A stretch of 64,000 nucleotides of DNA from Pictodentalium vernedei (lineage: Eukaryota; Mollusca; Scaphopoda; Dentaliida; Dentaliidae), in NCBI GenBank assembly GCA_031216915.1, contig CM062297.1, positions 530,742,971 to 530,806,970 of the forward strand, written 5' to 3'. The position numbers and the translations under genes were made by a program. A model generated the notes under the pieces. It saw only the letters and a list, made by a program, of their open reading frames with translations. It searched no databases and was not told the DNA's origin. Positions 1 through 10,625 of this stretch are shown here, piece by piece; position 1 is the first letter of the stretch, and the number at the start of each line of letters is the position of its first letter.

Positions 1-338
1 GCCTGTTTACAGTGGCTTAGCATCTATTATCTGAAAGTATAGCAAAAAAGTCAGGAAAACAGGAATTTATCATAAACTAAGTTAAAAAACTCCACGAAAA
101 ATCATCTGACCAGGACTTGTACTTCATTTGTAGATATACATGACAAAGCCACATAACAGAAATCAACCAATTATCTGAACGTATAGCAAAAAAGAGTCTG
201 AAAAACTGATTCTCTTGAGTTTTCACAGCATCAACTAAGTTCAAGGTTAATAACTCCATCAAACTCGAACTAAATTTGTAGGTACCCATGGCAAAACCAC
301 ATACCAGAAATCAGCCAATTATCTGAATGTATATAATG
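1..338. repeat. Degenerate tandem repeat, about 146-bp period
   Basis: The phrase TTATCTGAA recurs at 27, 171 and 319, each time followed by a variant of TATAGCAAAAAAG, so about 2.3 diverged monomers enter from the left edge. The stretch is AT-rich with no open frame I can assign. It may be the core of an element whose 5' end lies outside the window. Confidence 0.6.
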
Positions 339-395
339 AACAAGAGGGGTGTACCCATCCCAATTAGCTCACCATAGTCTGGCATGCAATAAACC
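339..395 (+). mobile_element. Possible orphan 5' end of a Helentron-like element
   Basis: AACAAGAGGGG at 339-349 matches the 5' terminal consensus of the B-type elements in this window. It is followed by a GGGGTGTACCC hairpin-like motif and by AGCTCACC at 366. No matching body or 3' hairpin follows before array G begins, so this is at best a deleted copy. Confidence 0.35.
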
Positions 396-745
396 TAGGC
401 TTATTACAAATCTGCAAAAAATGTCCAGTTAAGGGTTAATGTTGATTTATATTGATGCATTTAACACATAATTTTATATGAAATATAAAAGCAACAGCAA
501 ACTGGTGGTAGCTTCCACTTATGTACATGTATAGCAAAACAGGTCAGAATTTTTCTAAGTCCAAAAGTCTAACATTGCATTAAAAAAGTGAAAAATCTAT
601 GAAAATGCCCGGCCAAGGGTTCATGTCATCTTATATTGATGCATTTAACACATATATGAAACATAAAAGCCACAGGATACTGGTGGTATCCTCCACTCAT
701 GAATAGCAAAACAGGTCAGAAGTTTTCTAAGTCCACACTTACAAA
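396..745. repeat. Tandem array G, first segment (about 175-bp monomers)
   Basis: Monomers share TAGCAAAACAGGTCAGAA, TCTAACATTGCATTAAAAAA and TTATATTGATGCATTTAA. The same monomers resume at 2462, 2848, 8071 and about 9841, each time straight after the 3' end of an inserted element. This was therefore one array broken by later insertions. Confidence 0.75.
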
Positions 746-2461
746 TGAAAGTGTCAATGACACTGTAGCTCAACTTGACAAACTTGAACTTGGTAAGTTA
801 TAAATGAAATGGCAAAATTGAAAATCACTGGTACCAATGTTATTTGATGAAATTTCAACATAACAGCATTGTACGTGCACAACGTCTGAGTAATCCATGC
901 ATTTTTAATAAATGTAAACTGTAAGACTGGCTAAAGGAAGAATGTTCATACACAAATGCAGTATGTTCAGAGGTTATTGTAAATGGCAACTTTTTTCACA
1001 GAAATGAATGCTAATCAATAGCTCTTATCTAAAGGTCTTGCCTAATGAGCACACCAAGTTCAAAAACAATCCTATGATAAATGTGGCCTGTAGGCCATGT
1101 CAAAGGATGTTGATGCACAAATGCAATAAATTCAAAGATTGTTGCTAACAGCAACAGTTTTTGATGGAAATGAAAAGAAAATCAATAGCTCCTATCTTTG
1201 TCACCCTGCATAAGCATACAAAGTTTCAAAACAACTTGATAATGAATGTGCCCTCTGAGGCATGCCATAGGAAGATGTTAATGCACAAATGCAGAGAAGC
1301 AGAATGTCATTGCTTGTGGCAATGGTTTTTTTTATGGAAATTCATAAATATACCCTGCAGAGAGTGCAAAAGGGATAAGGTGATGCACAAATGCAGTAAG
1401 TTCAAACGCTGGTGATAACGACAATAATTTTTTATGGAAATGAAAAAAAGCAATAGCTCACATCTAGAGGTCACCCTGAACACACAGACCAAGCTTCAAA
1501 GTGATCCAATCATAAATGTGCCCTGAAGGGTGTGTAAAAGGGAAATATTGAGGTCTGACTAAACTAAGTTCAAAGGTCAGCGGGAACATTTTTCAACAGA
1601 AATGGAAGAAAATCGACAGCTCCCATTAGATGTCACCCCACACAAACACACCAAGTTTGCAAGCGATCCAGTCATAAATGTGCCCTGCAGGGTGTGTCAA
1701 AGGGAAGTATTGATGCTTAACTGCACTGTTTTAACTAAGTTCATCGAAGGTCATTGCCAGTGGAAACATTTTTGGACCGAAATCGAAGAAAATCGATAGC
1801 TCCCATCTAGAGGTAACCACAAACAAGCATACAAAGTTTCAATCCAATCTGATCATAAATGTGCCCTGTAGGGCATGTCAAAGGAATATATTGATCCCTG
1901 ACTAAACTAAGTTCTAAGATTGTTGCCAGCGGCAACATTTTTTGATGGACGGAAATGGAAGAAAATCGATAGCTCCCATCTAGAGGTCACCCCAAACAAG
2001 CATGCCAGGTTTCAAAGCAATCTAATCATAAATGTGCCCTGTAGGGTGTGCCAAAGGGAAATATTGAGGTCTGACTAAAATAAGTTCTAAGAACGTTGGC
2101 CACGGCAACATTTTTTGACGGAAATGGAAGAAAATCGATAGCTCCCATCTAGAGGTCTCCCCAAACAAGCATGCCAGGATTCAAAGCAATCCTATCATAA
2201 ATGTGCCCTGTAGGGTGTGCCAAAGGGAAATATTGAGGTCTGACTAAACTAAGTTCTAAGAACGTTGGCCGCGGCAACATTTTTTGACGGGAATTGAAGA
2301 AAATCAATGGCTCCCATCTAGAGGTCACCCCAAACAAGCATACCAAGTTTCAAAGCAATCTGATCATAAATGTGACCTGTGAGGTGTGCCAAAGGAAATT
2401 GTGTACGGCGGCGGACGAGAAGTGATGGCAATAGCTCAGCTTGACTTTGTCAAGTTGAGCT
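746..2461 (+). mobile_element. Helentron-like non-autonomous element, family A
   Basis: It starts TGAAAG and has a 5' palindrome AGTGTCAATGACACT at 750-764. The subterminal motif AGCTCAACTTG (767-777) is matched exactly by its reverse complement CAAGTTGAGCT at 2451-2461. The 3' end folds into a 13-bp stem with one mismatch around a TTT loop (2433-2461) and is followed by AAAAA. The core, about 1020-2400, holds diverged monomers of about 168 bp containing CTCCCATCTAGAGGTCAC. A GGCGGCGGACGAG stretch precedes the 3' hairpin. The ends resemble DINE-1 / pearl / Helentron-derived elements. There is no coding capacity, so mobilisation must be in trans. Confidence 0.75.
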
Positions 2462-3037
2462 AAAAAGTCTAACATCGCATTAAAAAAGTGCAAAATTTCC
2501 GAAAAATGTTTGGCGAAGGGTTAATGTCATCTCATATTGATGCATTTAACATATATATGAAATATAAAAGCCACAGCATACTGGTGGTAGCCTAAACTCA
2601 TATAGAACAAAACAGGTCAGAAATCTTGAAAGTGACAAAAAAGTCTTACATTGCAAAATCACTCTAAAAATTAAAAAAATATCACTTGGTAAGGGTATGT
2701 GGGTAATTGTAAGCCATAGAAACAGTATGAGGTGCATAGTAACAGGGTGGAAAGTCCAAGTGGACTCTTACAGTAATTTTAACACAAGAGTTGACGACGG
2801 CGTGCCTCGGATCATGACATATGTTCACATAACTTTGTTGGTGAGCTAAAAATATAAAAGCAACAGCATACCGGTGGAATCCTCACCTCATGTACATGTA
2901 TAGTAAAACAGGTCAGAAATTTTAGAAAGTCTACAAGTTACATTAAAGTCTAACATTGCATTAAAAAAAGTCCAAAAATTATCTGGTCAAGGGTTAATGT
3001 CATCTTATATTGATGCATTTAATACATATATGAAATA
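2462..3037. repeat. Array G, second segment, with a small insert
   Basis: G monomers continue directly after element A. They are interrupted by the small element at 2750-2847 and end where the nested block starts at 3038. Confidence 0.65.
2750..2847 (+). mobile_element. Minimal (about 98 bp) element with both ends and almost no core
   Basis: A 5' hairpin AGTCCAAGTGGACT lies at 2753-2766. The 3' side has GACGACGG, then a weak hairpin ending GGTGAGCT at 2840-2847, followed by AAAAA. G monomers flank both sides. It looks like a deletion derivative keeping only the terminal signals. Confidence 0.5.
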
Positions 3038-3967
3038 AACAAGAGGCCCCACAGGGCCTGAAGCACTCATCTTGAACAGAACACAATATAAACAGAGTCC
3101 AAGAATGAGTCTACATTAAGCAATCCATCTCCATAGGTTACACTGTCAATCCTTGAGTCCCTCAGGAGTGACAAAAATAATCTGGGCATCATGCCTTTTC
3201 TTCAGTTGATCATAATGTAAAATGTGGAGCTCCCCTATGAAGCCCCTTGATACAACCTATGTGGATTAATCTTAGTTAAACACCTCTAGAGGGTACTGAA
3301 TACAAAATTTTTAATTCTTCAGCAACATGGCCTATTCCAGATCCCATAGGGAGCCCAAATATTAACCCAGGCTCTCAGTTTGTGACTTCCATAGAGATGT
3401 TGTGTACCAAATATGAAAGCATTCTGACTGTTGGATCTGAAGAAGAGAAATTTGAAAGAAATTTCTTCACATTGCACTAATAGCGAGCCCAAATATTAAC
3501 CTGCGGATCCGATTTGAACAAACTTGAACTTGACACCCCCCCCCCCCAAACCCACCCCCATCTAGAGATGTTGTATACCAAATATGAAACCATTCTGACT
3601 AGTGGTTCTCTGGAGAAGAGGATTTCTGAAGAAATTCCCTCATATTGTGTACTAAGTTAAATTTCAGGTTCCCATATGGAGCCCAAATATTAACCCAGGC
3701 ACTCGAATTGAACAAACTTGAGAATCTGACCCCCCTAGAGATGTTGTATACCAAATATGAAAGCATTCTGACTGGTGGATTTGAAGAAGAAGATTTTTAA
3801 AGAAACTTCCTCATATCGCACTAAGTAAAAATCTGTGCTATAATAGCGAGCCCCAATATACACTTAGGGATCCAATTTGAACAAACTTGAACCTGACCCC
3901 CCTAGAGATGTTGCATACCAAATATGAAAGCATTCTGACTGGTGGATCTGAAGAAAAAGATTTTTAA

Positions 3968-6900
3968 TGAAAGTGTCAATGACACTGTAGCTCAACTTGT
4001 TAAGACATGAACATGTATAGTATGTGACACAGCAATGACAAACATCTAGGTAATGACCTGATAACAAAGGTACATATAAAGTATTGTAACGGTCTGTACA
4101 TAAATACTGATCATAGCCTGTAACAAATGTATAGGTAAAGTATTGTAAAGGTGGGCGACAGTCAGAAGCTAAACTAGAAAAGAAATCTTTGAGTCCCAGA
4201 GTGGGTCTGACTGAACCCCAAAATATTTGTTCTCATAGCACAGTGATAACAAAGACACCCAAAAACACTTGTTCCTGTTCCTAGGTGATAACAAAGGTAC
4301 CCAAAAAGTTTTGTGAAGATCGGTTCATAAATACGGCCTCTAGCCTGAGCCGTATAGAAGTTGTGTACAAACAAGAGGCCCCACGGGGCCTGAAGCGCTC
4401 ATCTTGTACAGAACACAATTTAAACAGAGTCCAAGAATGAGTCTACATTAAGCAAGCCATCTCCATAGGCTACACTATCAATCCTTAAGTCCCTCAGGAG
4501 AGACAAAAATAATCTAGGCATCATGCCTTTTCTTCAGTTGATCATAAGTAAAATGTAGAGCTCCCCTATGAAGCCCCTTGATACAACCTATGTGGATTAA
4601 TCTTAGTACCTCTAGAGGGTACTGAATACAAAATTTTTAATTCTTCAGCAAAATGGCCAATTCTGGCTCCCATAGAGAGCCCAAATATTAACCCAGGCTC
4701 TTGATTTGAACACAGTTAAATCTGACTTCCCTAGAGATGTTGTGTACCAAATATGAAAGCATTCTGACCGTTGGATCTGAAGAAGAGAAATTGTAAAGAA
4801 ATTTCTTCGAATTGCACTAAGTTCAAATTTGGGTTACCATAGCGAGCCCAAATATTGACCTATGGATCCGATTTGAACAAATTTGAATCTGATCCCCCTA
4901 GAGATGTTGTATACCAAATGTGAAAGCATTCTGACAAGTGAATCTGAAAAAGATTTTTGAAGAAATTCCCTCATATTGTACTAAGTTAAATTTCATGTTC
5001 CCATGTGGAGCCCAAATATTAATCTAGGCACTCGAATTCAACAACCTGGAATCTGACCTCCCTAGAGATGTTGTGTACCAAATATAAAAGCATTCCGACT
5101 GGTGGATCTGAAGAAGAAGATTTTTAAAGAAATTTTCTCATATTGCACTAAGTAAAAATTTGGGCTACCATAGTGAGCCCAAATATATACCTAGGGATCT
5201 GATTTGAACAAACTTGAATCTGACCCCCATAGAGATGTTGCATTCCGAATATCAAAGCATTCTGACTGATGGATCTGAAGAAGATGATTTTTTTAAATTA
5301 CCCTCCATATTGAACAAAGATAAAATTTGGGCTTCCATAGGAAGCCCAAATATTAACCTAGGGACTTGGTTTGAACAATCTAGAATCTGATCCTCATAAC
5401 AATGATGTATACCAAATATTAAAAGATTCTGACTGGTGGTTTTGAAGAAGAAGATTTTTAAAGAATATTCCCCATATTACCCTATGTTGAAACTTCGGGC
5501 TCCTATAGAGAGCCCAAATATGAACCAATGAGCTTTATTTCAACAAACTTTTATCTGTCCCTCCTATGAATGCTGTATACCAAATATCAAAAGATTCTGA
5601 TGATTGGTTCTGGAGAAAAGATTTTTAAAAATTTTTGCAAATATGCTGACTCAGCATTTTTTCGATGCCCATTACAGAACACCCTAACATAACCGATGGC
5701 AATTTTTTTTTACCATTCAATTCTACTGGTCATAAGGATACTTCATACCAAATAAAAGCTCTCTGTTCCGTGGGGTTTGGGAAATATGGGCGTTTGAAAA
5801 TATTTCTATTTTTAGCTCCCAGGGTTCCCATGGGGATGCAGGAATTTTTTTTTTTGCATGGGTCAAGTACTTATGACCCAATACTACCACAAACCAAATT
5901 TGGTTCATATCGGACCATCGGTTCAGAAAATAGAAATTTTGGGCGGGCCAAAAATTTTACCCCTCCTATTACAAAGCCAAATATTACTTCTCGAACTTTG
6001 TTTGAACAAACTTGATTCTACACCTCATATGGAAGCTCCATAGCAAATATCAAGTCATTGTACACACTGGTTCTTGAGAAGATTTTAAAAATATTTTGGA
6101 GCATTTTCCCCCACTCCCTCCCTATGGGGATGGGCATGCTGAGTTGAACAAAAATAAAATGCCCCTTTGGGACCATCACTCACACAAACTTTCACTTGAA
6201 TTGGCCCAGTGGCTTTGGAGGAGAAGACCAAAACATGGTGTTGACGGACGACGGACGGGAAGCGATGAGATTAGCTCAGCTTGACTTTGTCAAGATGAGC
6301 TAAAAACTGATTGGACCTAATTTCGGTACAAAATGGCCACTGGCAGCCATCTTGAATTTTGGACCACACCTTGAAACACTCGTTCTCTTCCCAAGGTGAT
6401 AACAAAGGTACCTAAGAAGTTTCGTGAAGATCGGTTCATAAATACAGCCTCTAGCCCAAGACGTATTGACATGTGCACTTACTGTGCATAACTAGCACTG
6501 AATAAATCAAAGTTCATCTAATTTGCATAATTTCTGCACAAGAAAAAACCCCTGTGATGTATTCCATGTTACTAAACATTCATTAAAAAATTTATTCAAA
6601 TCAGAACCTTCATATAGAAGTTCTGTACCAAAAACTGATTGTACCTAATTTTGGTACAAAATGGCCACCCGGCAGCCATCTTGAATTTCGGACCATACCC
6701 AAAAACACTTGTTCTCGTCCCAAGGTGATAACAAAGGTACCTAAGAAGTTTCATGAAGATCGGTTCATAAATACAGCCTCCAGCCCTAGCCATATTGACA
6801 TGTACACTTACTGTGTATAAGTTCCACTGAATAAATCAAAGTTCATCTAATTTGCATAATTTCTGCACGAGATAAAAACCTGTATTATATGTGATGTATT

Positions 6901-7583
6901 CCATGTTACTAAACAATCATACAAAAATTTATTCAAATCAGAACTTTCATACAGAAGTCCTGTAGAAAAAACTGATTGCACTAATTTTGGTACAAAATGG
7001 CTGCAGGTGGCCATCTTGAATTCTGGACTGCACCCAAAAACACTCGTTCTCGTCCCACGGTGATAACAAAGGTACCCAAGAAGTTTCATAAAGATCGGTT
7101 CATAAATACGGCCTCTAGCCTGAGCCATATAGAAGTTGGGTACAAAAAAACTGATTGGACCTAATTTCGGTACAAAATGGCCACTGGCAGCCATCTTGAA
7201 TTTTGGATCGCAACCAGAAACACCCGTTCTCGTCCCAAGGTGACAACAAAGGTACCCAAGGAGTTTCATGAAGATCGGTTCATAAATACAGCCTCTAGCC
7301 CGAGCCATATTGACATGTGCACTTACTGTGTGTAAGTAGCACTGAAAAAATCAAAGTTCATCTAATTTGCATAATTTCTGCACGAGAAAAAAACCCATAT
7401 TATATGTGATGTATTCCATGTTACTAAACACTCATACAAAAATTTAACAAAGGTACTCAAGAAGTTTCGTAAAGATCGGTTCATAAATACGGCCTCTAGC
7501 TCGAGCTGTATTGAATTGTTGATGGACAGACGGATGACTGACCATGGCATAATCTCAAATTTGACCTACGTCAAAGATGAGCC
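3968..7583 (+). mobile_element. Family C element inserted in the outer B element, itself carrying B2
   Basis: The 5' palindrome AGTGTCAATGACACT (3972-3986) and motif AGCTCAACTTG (3989-3999) open the element. The 3' side, about 7552-7582, carries a hairpin CTCAAATTTGAC / GTCAAAGATGAG. Its own sequence is 3968-4369 plus 6302-7583. The core has about 180-bp monomers marked by GATCGGTTCATAAATAC followed by GCCTCTAGCC. Because 180 bp is 60 codons, long minus-strand frames stay open, but they are repeat artefacts. A GATGGACAGACGGATG stretch precedes the 3' hairpin. Confidence 0.7.
4370..6301 (+). mobile_element. Family B element B2 (innermost layer, structurally complete)
   Basis: The 5' AACAAGAGG start is followed by a 7-bp stem AGGCCCC-AC-GGGGCCT (4376-4391). 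GCTCATCTTG (4397-4406) is mirrored exactly by CAAGATGAGC (6291-6300). The 3' hairpin is at 6273-6301 and GACGGACGACGGACGG at 6243-6258. The core has about six 167-bp monomers, then a non-tandem segment (about 5640-6240) shared with D elements. The flanks, GTACAAA on the left and AAAACTGATTGG on the right, rejoin to the family C sequence seen intact at 7140-7160. Confidence 0.8.
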
Positions 7584-8070
7584 AAAAATTATCCCCCATA
7601 TTGAACAAAGTTAAAATTTGGGCTCCCGTGACCCACTAATACCACATACCAAATTTGGTTCAAACCGGACCAACGGTTCAGAAAATAGAAATTTTGGGCG
7701 GGGGCCAAAAATCTTACCCCTCCCATTACAAAGCCAAATATTGCTTCACGAACTTCGTTTGGACAAACTTGATTCTACACCTCAAAAGGAAGCTAACAAA
7801 TATAAAGTCATTGCACACACTGGTTCATGAGAAGATTTTAAAAATATTTTGGAGCATTTCCCACCACCCCCTCCCTATGGGGCTGGGCATGTTCAGTTGA
7901 ACAAAGATGCAATGCCCCTTCGGGACCATCACTCACACAAACTTTCACTCGAATTGGCCCAGTGGTTTTGGAGAAGGCCAAAACATGGTGTTGACAGGCG
8001 ACAGATGGACGGATGGATGACAGATGGAGAGCGATGAGATTAACTCAGCTTGACTCTGTCAAGATGAGCT

Positions 8071-8247
8071 AAAAAGCAACAGCAGACCTGTGGAATCCTC
8101 CGCTCATGTACATGTATAGCAAAACAGGTCAGAAAAGTTTCTAAGTCTAAAAGTTACATTAAAGTCTAACATTGCATTAAAAAAGTCCAAAAAACGTACG
8201 GTCAAGGGTTAATGGCATCTTATATTGATGCATTTAACACATATATG
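8071..8247. repeat. Array G, third segment
   Basis: About one G monomer (AAAGCAACAGCAG onward) lies between the end of the nested B block and the start of D1. Confidence 0.7.
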
Positions 8248-9840
8248 AAACAAGTGGCCCCAGGGGGCCTAAGGGCGCTCACCTGACATGGTAGTCTAAA
8301 TATCAAACCAGGGACTTGACTTGAATAAGCTGCATACACCCCTCCTAAGAAAAGCATATACCAACTAGATGAAGCGATTGTGCCCACACAATACACAGGA
8401 TTTTCCTTCTATTTTCAGTTCCTGCACTTTTACGTCCCAAAATTGAGATAAACGCATAAAAACAGATTTTTCAAGTCCCACACGGACACCAAATTTTCAA
8501 AATATTTTCAGCCTAAAATTTTTTTTTCTTTTTAAAACGCATAAAAAATCAAAAAACTAATTTCCGGATTTAGATCCAAAAACCCGGACCCCAATTTTTC
8601 AGTTTAAAAAAAAATAATTTTTTTATGTCTTAAAATTGACCGAAACGCATGAAAAACAAAAAAAAAATTCCGGATTTTGTTCCAAAATTATCCAAGTCCC
8701 ACCCGGACCCCAAATTTTCAGTGTAAAAAAAAATAATTTTTTTTGTCTTAAAATTGACCGAAACGTATAAAAAACAAAAAAAAATTTCCGGATTTTGGTC
8801 CAAAATTTCTAAGTCCGCAACGGGGCCCCAAATTTTCAGCCTAAATATGAAGCCAGGAATTTGGCTTGAACAAACTTGAATCTCCCCCCCCCCCCCCAAG
8901 GGTGCTGCATACCAAATATCAAAAGATTCTCATTGGTAGATGTGAAGAAGAAGATTTCTGAAGAATATTCCTCATACTGCACTAATTTAAATATTTGGGC
9001 TCCCATAGAGAGCCCAAATATGGACCCAGGCAATTGATTTAAATAAACCTGGGAAACAATCTTCCAAAGATGTTATATGTGAAATTTGAAAGCTTTTGGA
9101 GCAGTGGTTTGGGAGAAAAGTAGTCTTACATGTTTTTCCCATTACCCACAGTGTTAAAAAATGCTGACTCAGCACTTTTTCAAAGTCCCCAAAAAGTACC
9201 CCATGATAAAACCGATAGCATTTTTTTATACCATTCCATTCTGTTGGTCCTACGGAAGCTTCACACCAAATAATTATTCTCAGTGCCGTGTAATTTTGGG
9301 AGATATGGGCGTTTTAATTTTTTTTCTATTTTAAGCTCCTGCGGTTCCCATGGGGTGACGGGAAAAACAATTTGAGCATAAATTAAATACTTATGACCCA
9401 ATAAGCCCTCATATCAAATTTGGTTCAAATCTGCCTCTCGGTTTGGAAAACAGAAATTTTGGGAGTGGCAAAAATTCTTGCCCCTCCAATAACGAAGGCA
9501 AATGATGCCCGACAAACTTGTCTTGAACAAACTTGATTCTAAACCTCAAAAGGACTCTGTATACCACATATCAAGTCTCTGCTACTGGTGGTTCATTAGA
9601 GGAAGATGTTCAAAAAATTTGGCCATTTTTTCCCCACAGTACACCTCTGCTCAATATGAGCCGAAACCTAATTTGCATAAAAATCAAAATGCCCCTATAT
9701 AACCACTACTTACATGAAATTTAATTAAAATGTGGCCAGTGGTTTAGGAGAAAGAGGCTCAAACACCACCTTCACGCAGGACGACGGAAAAAGAGTTATG
9801 AGAAAAGCTCACCCGGACTTTCAGTCAGGTGAGCTAATAA
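8248..9840 (+). mobile_element. Family D element D1 (complete ends)
   Basis: The 5' end AACAAGTGG has the hairpin GGCCCC / GGGGCC (8256-8269) and GCTCACCTGAC (8277-8287). The exact reverse complement GTCAGGTGAGC is at 9824-9834 within the 3' hairpin 9806-9835, followed by AATAAAA. CAGGACGACGGA precedes it. The core includes a 118-bp minisatellite (about 8490-8840) with CCGGATTTT and ACCGAAACG, then sequence shared with B elements. G monomers flank both sides. Confidence 0.75.
8490..8845. repeat. 118-bp minisatellite inside D1
   Basis: Roughly three copies contain TTTGTCTTAAAATTGACC, poly-A and TTCCGGATTTT. The same minisatellite is at 24310-24520 in the related element D2, so it belongs to the family rather than to the locus. 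Confidence 0.65.
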
Positions 9841-10030
9841 AAAAGCAACAGCATACCTGTGGAATCCTCCCCTCATGTACATGTATAGCAAAACAGGTCA
9901 GAAATTTTCTAAGTCCACAATGACAAAAAAGTCTAACATTGCAAAAACACTCAAAAAATCAAACAAATATCACTGGGTAAGGGTCTGTGGGTTATTGTAA
10001 GCCATAGAAACAGTATGAGGTATCTCAGTG
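9841..10030. repeat. Array G, fourth segment
   Basis: AAGCAACAGCATACC onward continues array G after D1 and then fades into the SINE fragment. Confidence 0.6.
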
Positions 10031-10067
10031 TGTGGTGAAAAAAATGTCCAGAAAACTTATTTTGGAA

Positions 10068-10305
10068 TGATGGTGGTGCTGTGTACTAAAGCATACTGCT
10101 CGCAAATGGTGCACTTTTCTCCAATACTAGCCCTGCATGTGTGGATTTAGTACATTGGGGAGTCTGACAGTTGCTCAGTGGTTCTCTCCAGGTACTCCGG
10201 CTTCCTCCACCCATAAAATTGTCTGACACGAGGTGACCCTAGCTGTCAAAAGTGTTGTTAAACCACAATAAATAAATAAGTAAATAAATAAATGAATAAA
10301 TATTT
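10068..10305 (+). mobile_element. SINE fragment, 5'-truncated
   Basis: The 3' two-thirds matches the SINE at 54856-55216: GTGTACTAAAGCATA, GGGGAGTCTGACAGTTGCTC, TACTCCGGCTTCCTCCACC and AGTGTTGTTAAACC, ending in an (AAAT)n tail at 10267-10301. The tRNA-like head is missing. I could not define a target duplication. Confidence 0.65.
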
Positions 10306-10625
10306 CTTGGTATTATATATTTTGTTCAATAATTCGTTCATTCATTGTATAACCCCACTATAATGTCATGCTTAATTATCACTAACTTTCATGATAAAAA
10401 GCACCCACTTTCAACAGTTATCAGTTATGGTGAAAGGCACACTTCTAGAATTGCAATCGAACAAGATTTGATCAGTCATTCAGTTTTTTTGGAATACTAA
10501 TATACATCTTTCAAGTGACACAATCAACTGCTCCTAAGCATCAAATTATAAATATTTACACAAATGCCTTCAATCACATAACAAACTGTTAACTCCAAGA
10601 ACGACTGTACATCAATAAAAATATA
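10306..10625. other. AT-rich interval, nothing recognised
   Basis: I see no open frame, repeat or hairpin that I can name here. Confidence 0.5.

Larger units (their letters stand above)
3038..8070 (+). mobile_element. Family B element (outer layer of a three-level nest)
   Basis: The 5' end AACAAGAGG (3038) leads to the hairpin AGGCCC-CACA-GGGCCT (3044-3059) and the motif CTCATCTTG (3066-3074). The reverse complement CAAGATGAG lies at 8060-8068 inside the 3' hairpin that ends the element, followed by AAAA and array G. Its own sequence is 3038-3967 plus about 7584-8070; the rest is a family C insert. The core consists of about 167-bp monomers with GCCCAAATATTAACC and CCAAATATGAAAGC. A GGACGGATGG-type stretch lies near 8008-8020. 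The interruption falls in an A/T run where the uninterrupted relative 4370-6301 reads through. Confidence 0.75.

Noticed and set aside
6273-6305. Canonical Helitron 3' end (CTRR with hairpin)
   Set aside because: CTAA with an upstream hairpin is present, but the 5' end is not TC, the target is an A-run rather than A/T, and an inverted 5' motif is paired. Helentron / DINE-1 type fits better. No Rep/helicase is seen.
6847-7308. Minus-strand open frame of 153 residues with a repeated IYEPIFMKLLGYLC phrase
   Set aside because: It is the 180-bp (60-codon) monomer of family C read in reverse. The same phrase appears at 63268-63663 in the other C copy, with no protein family resemblance.
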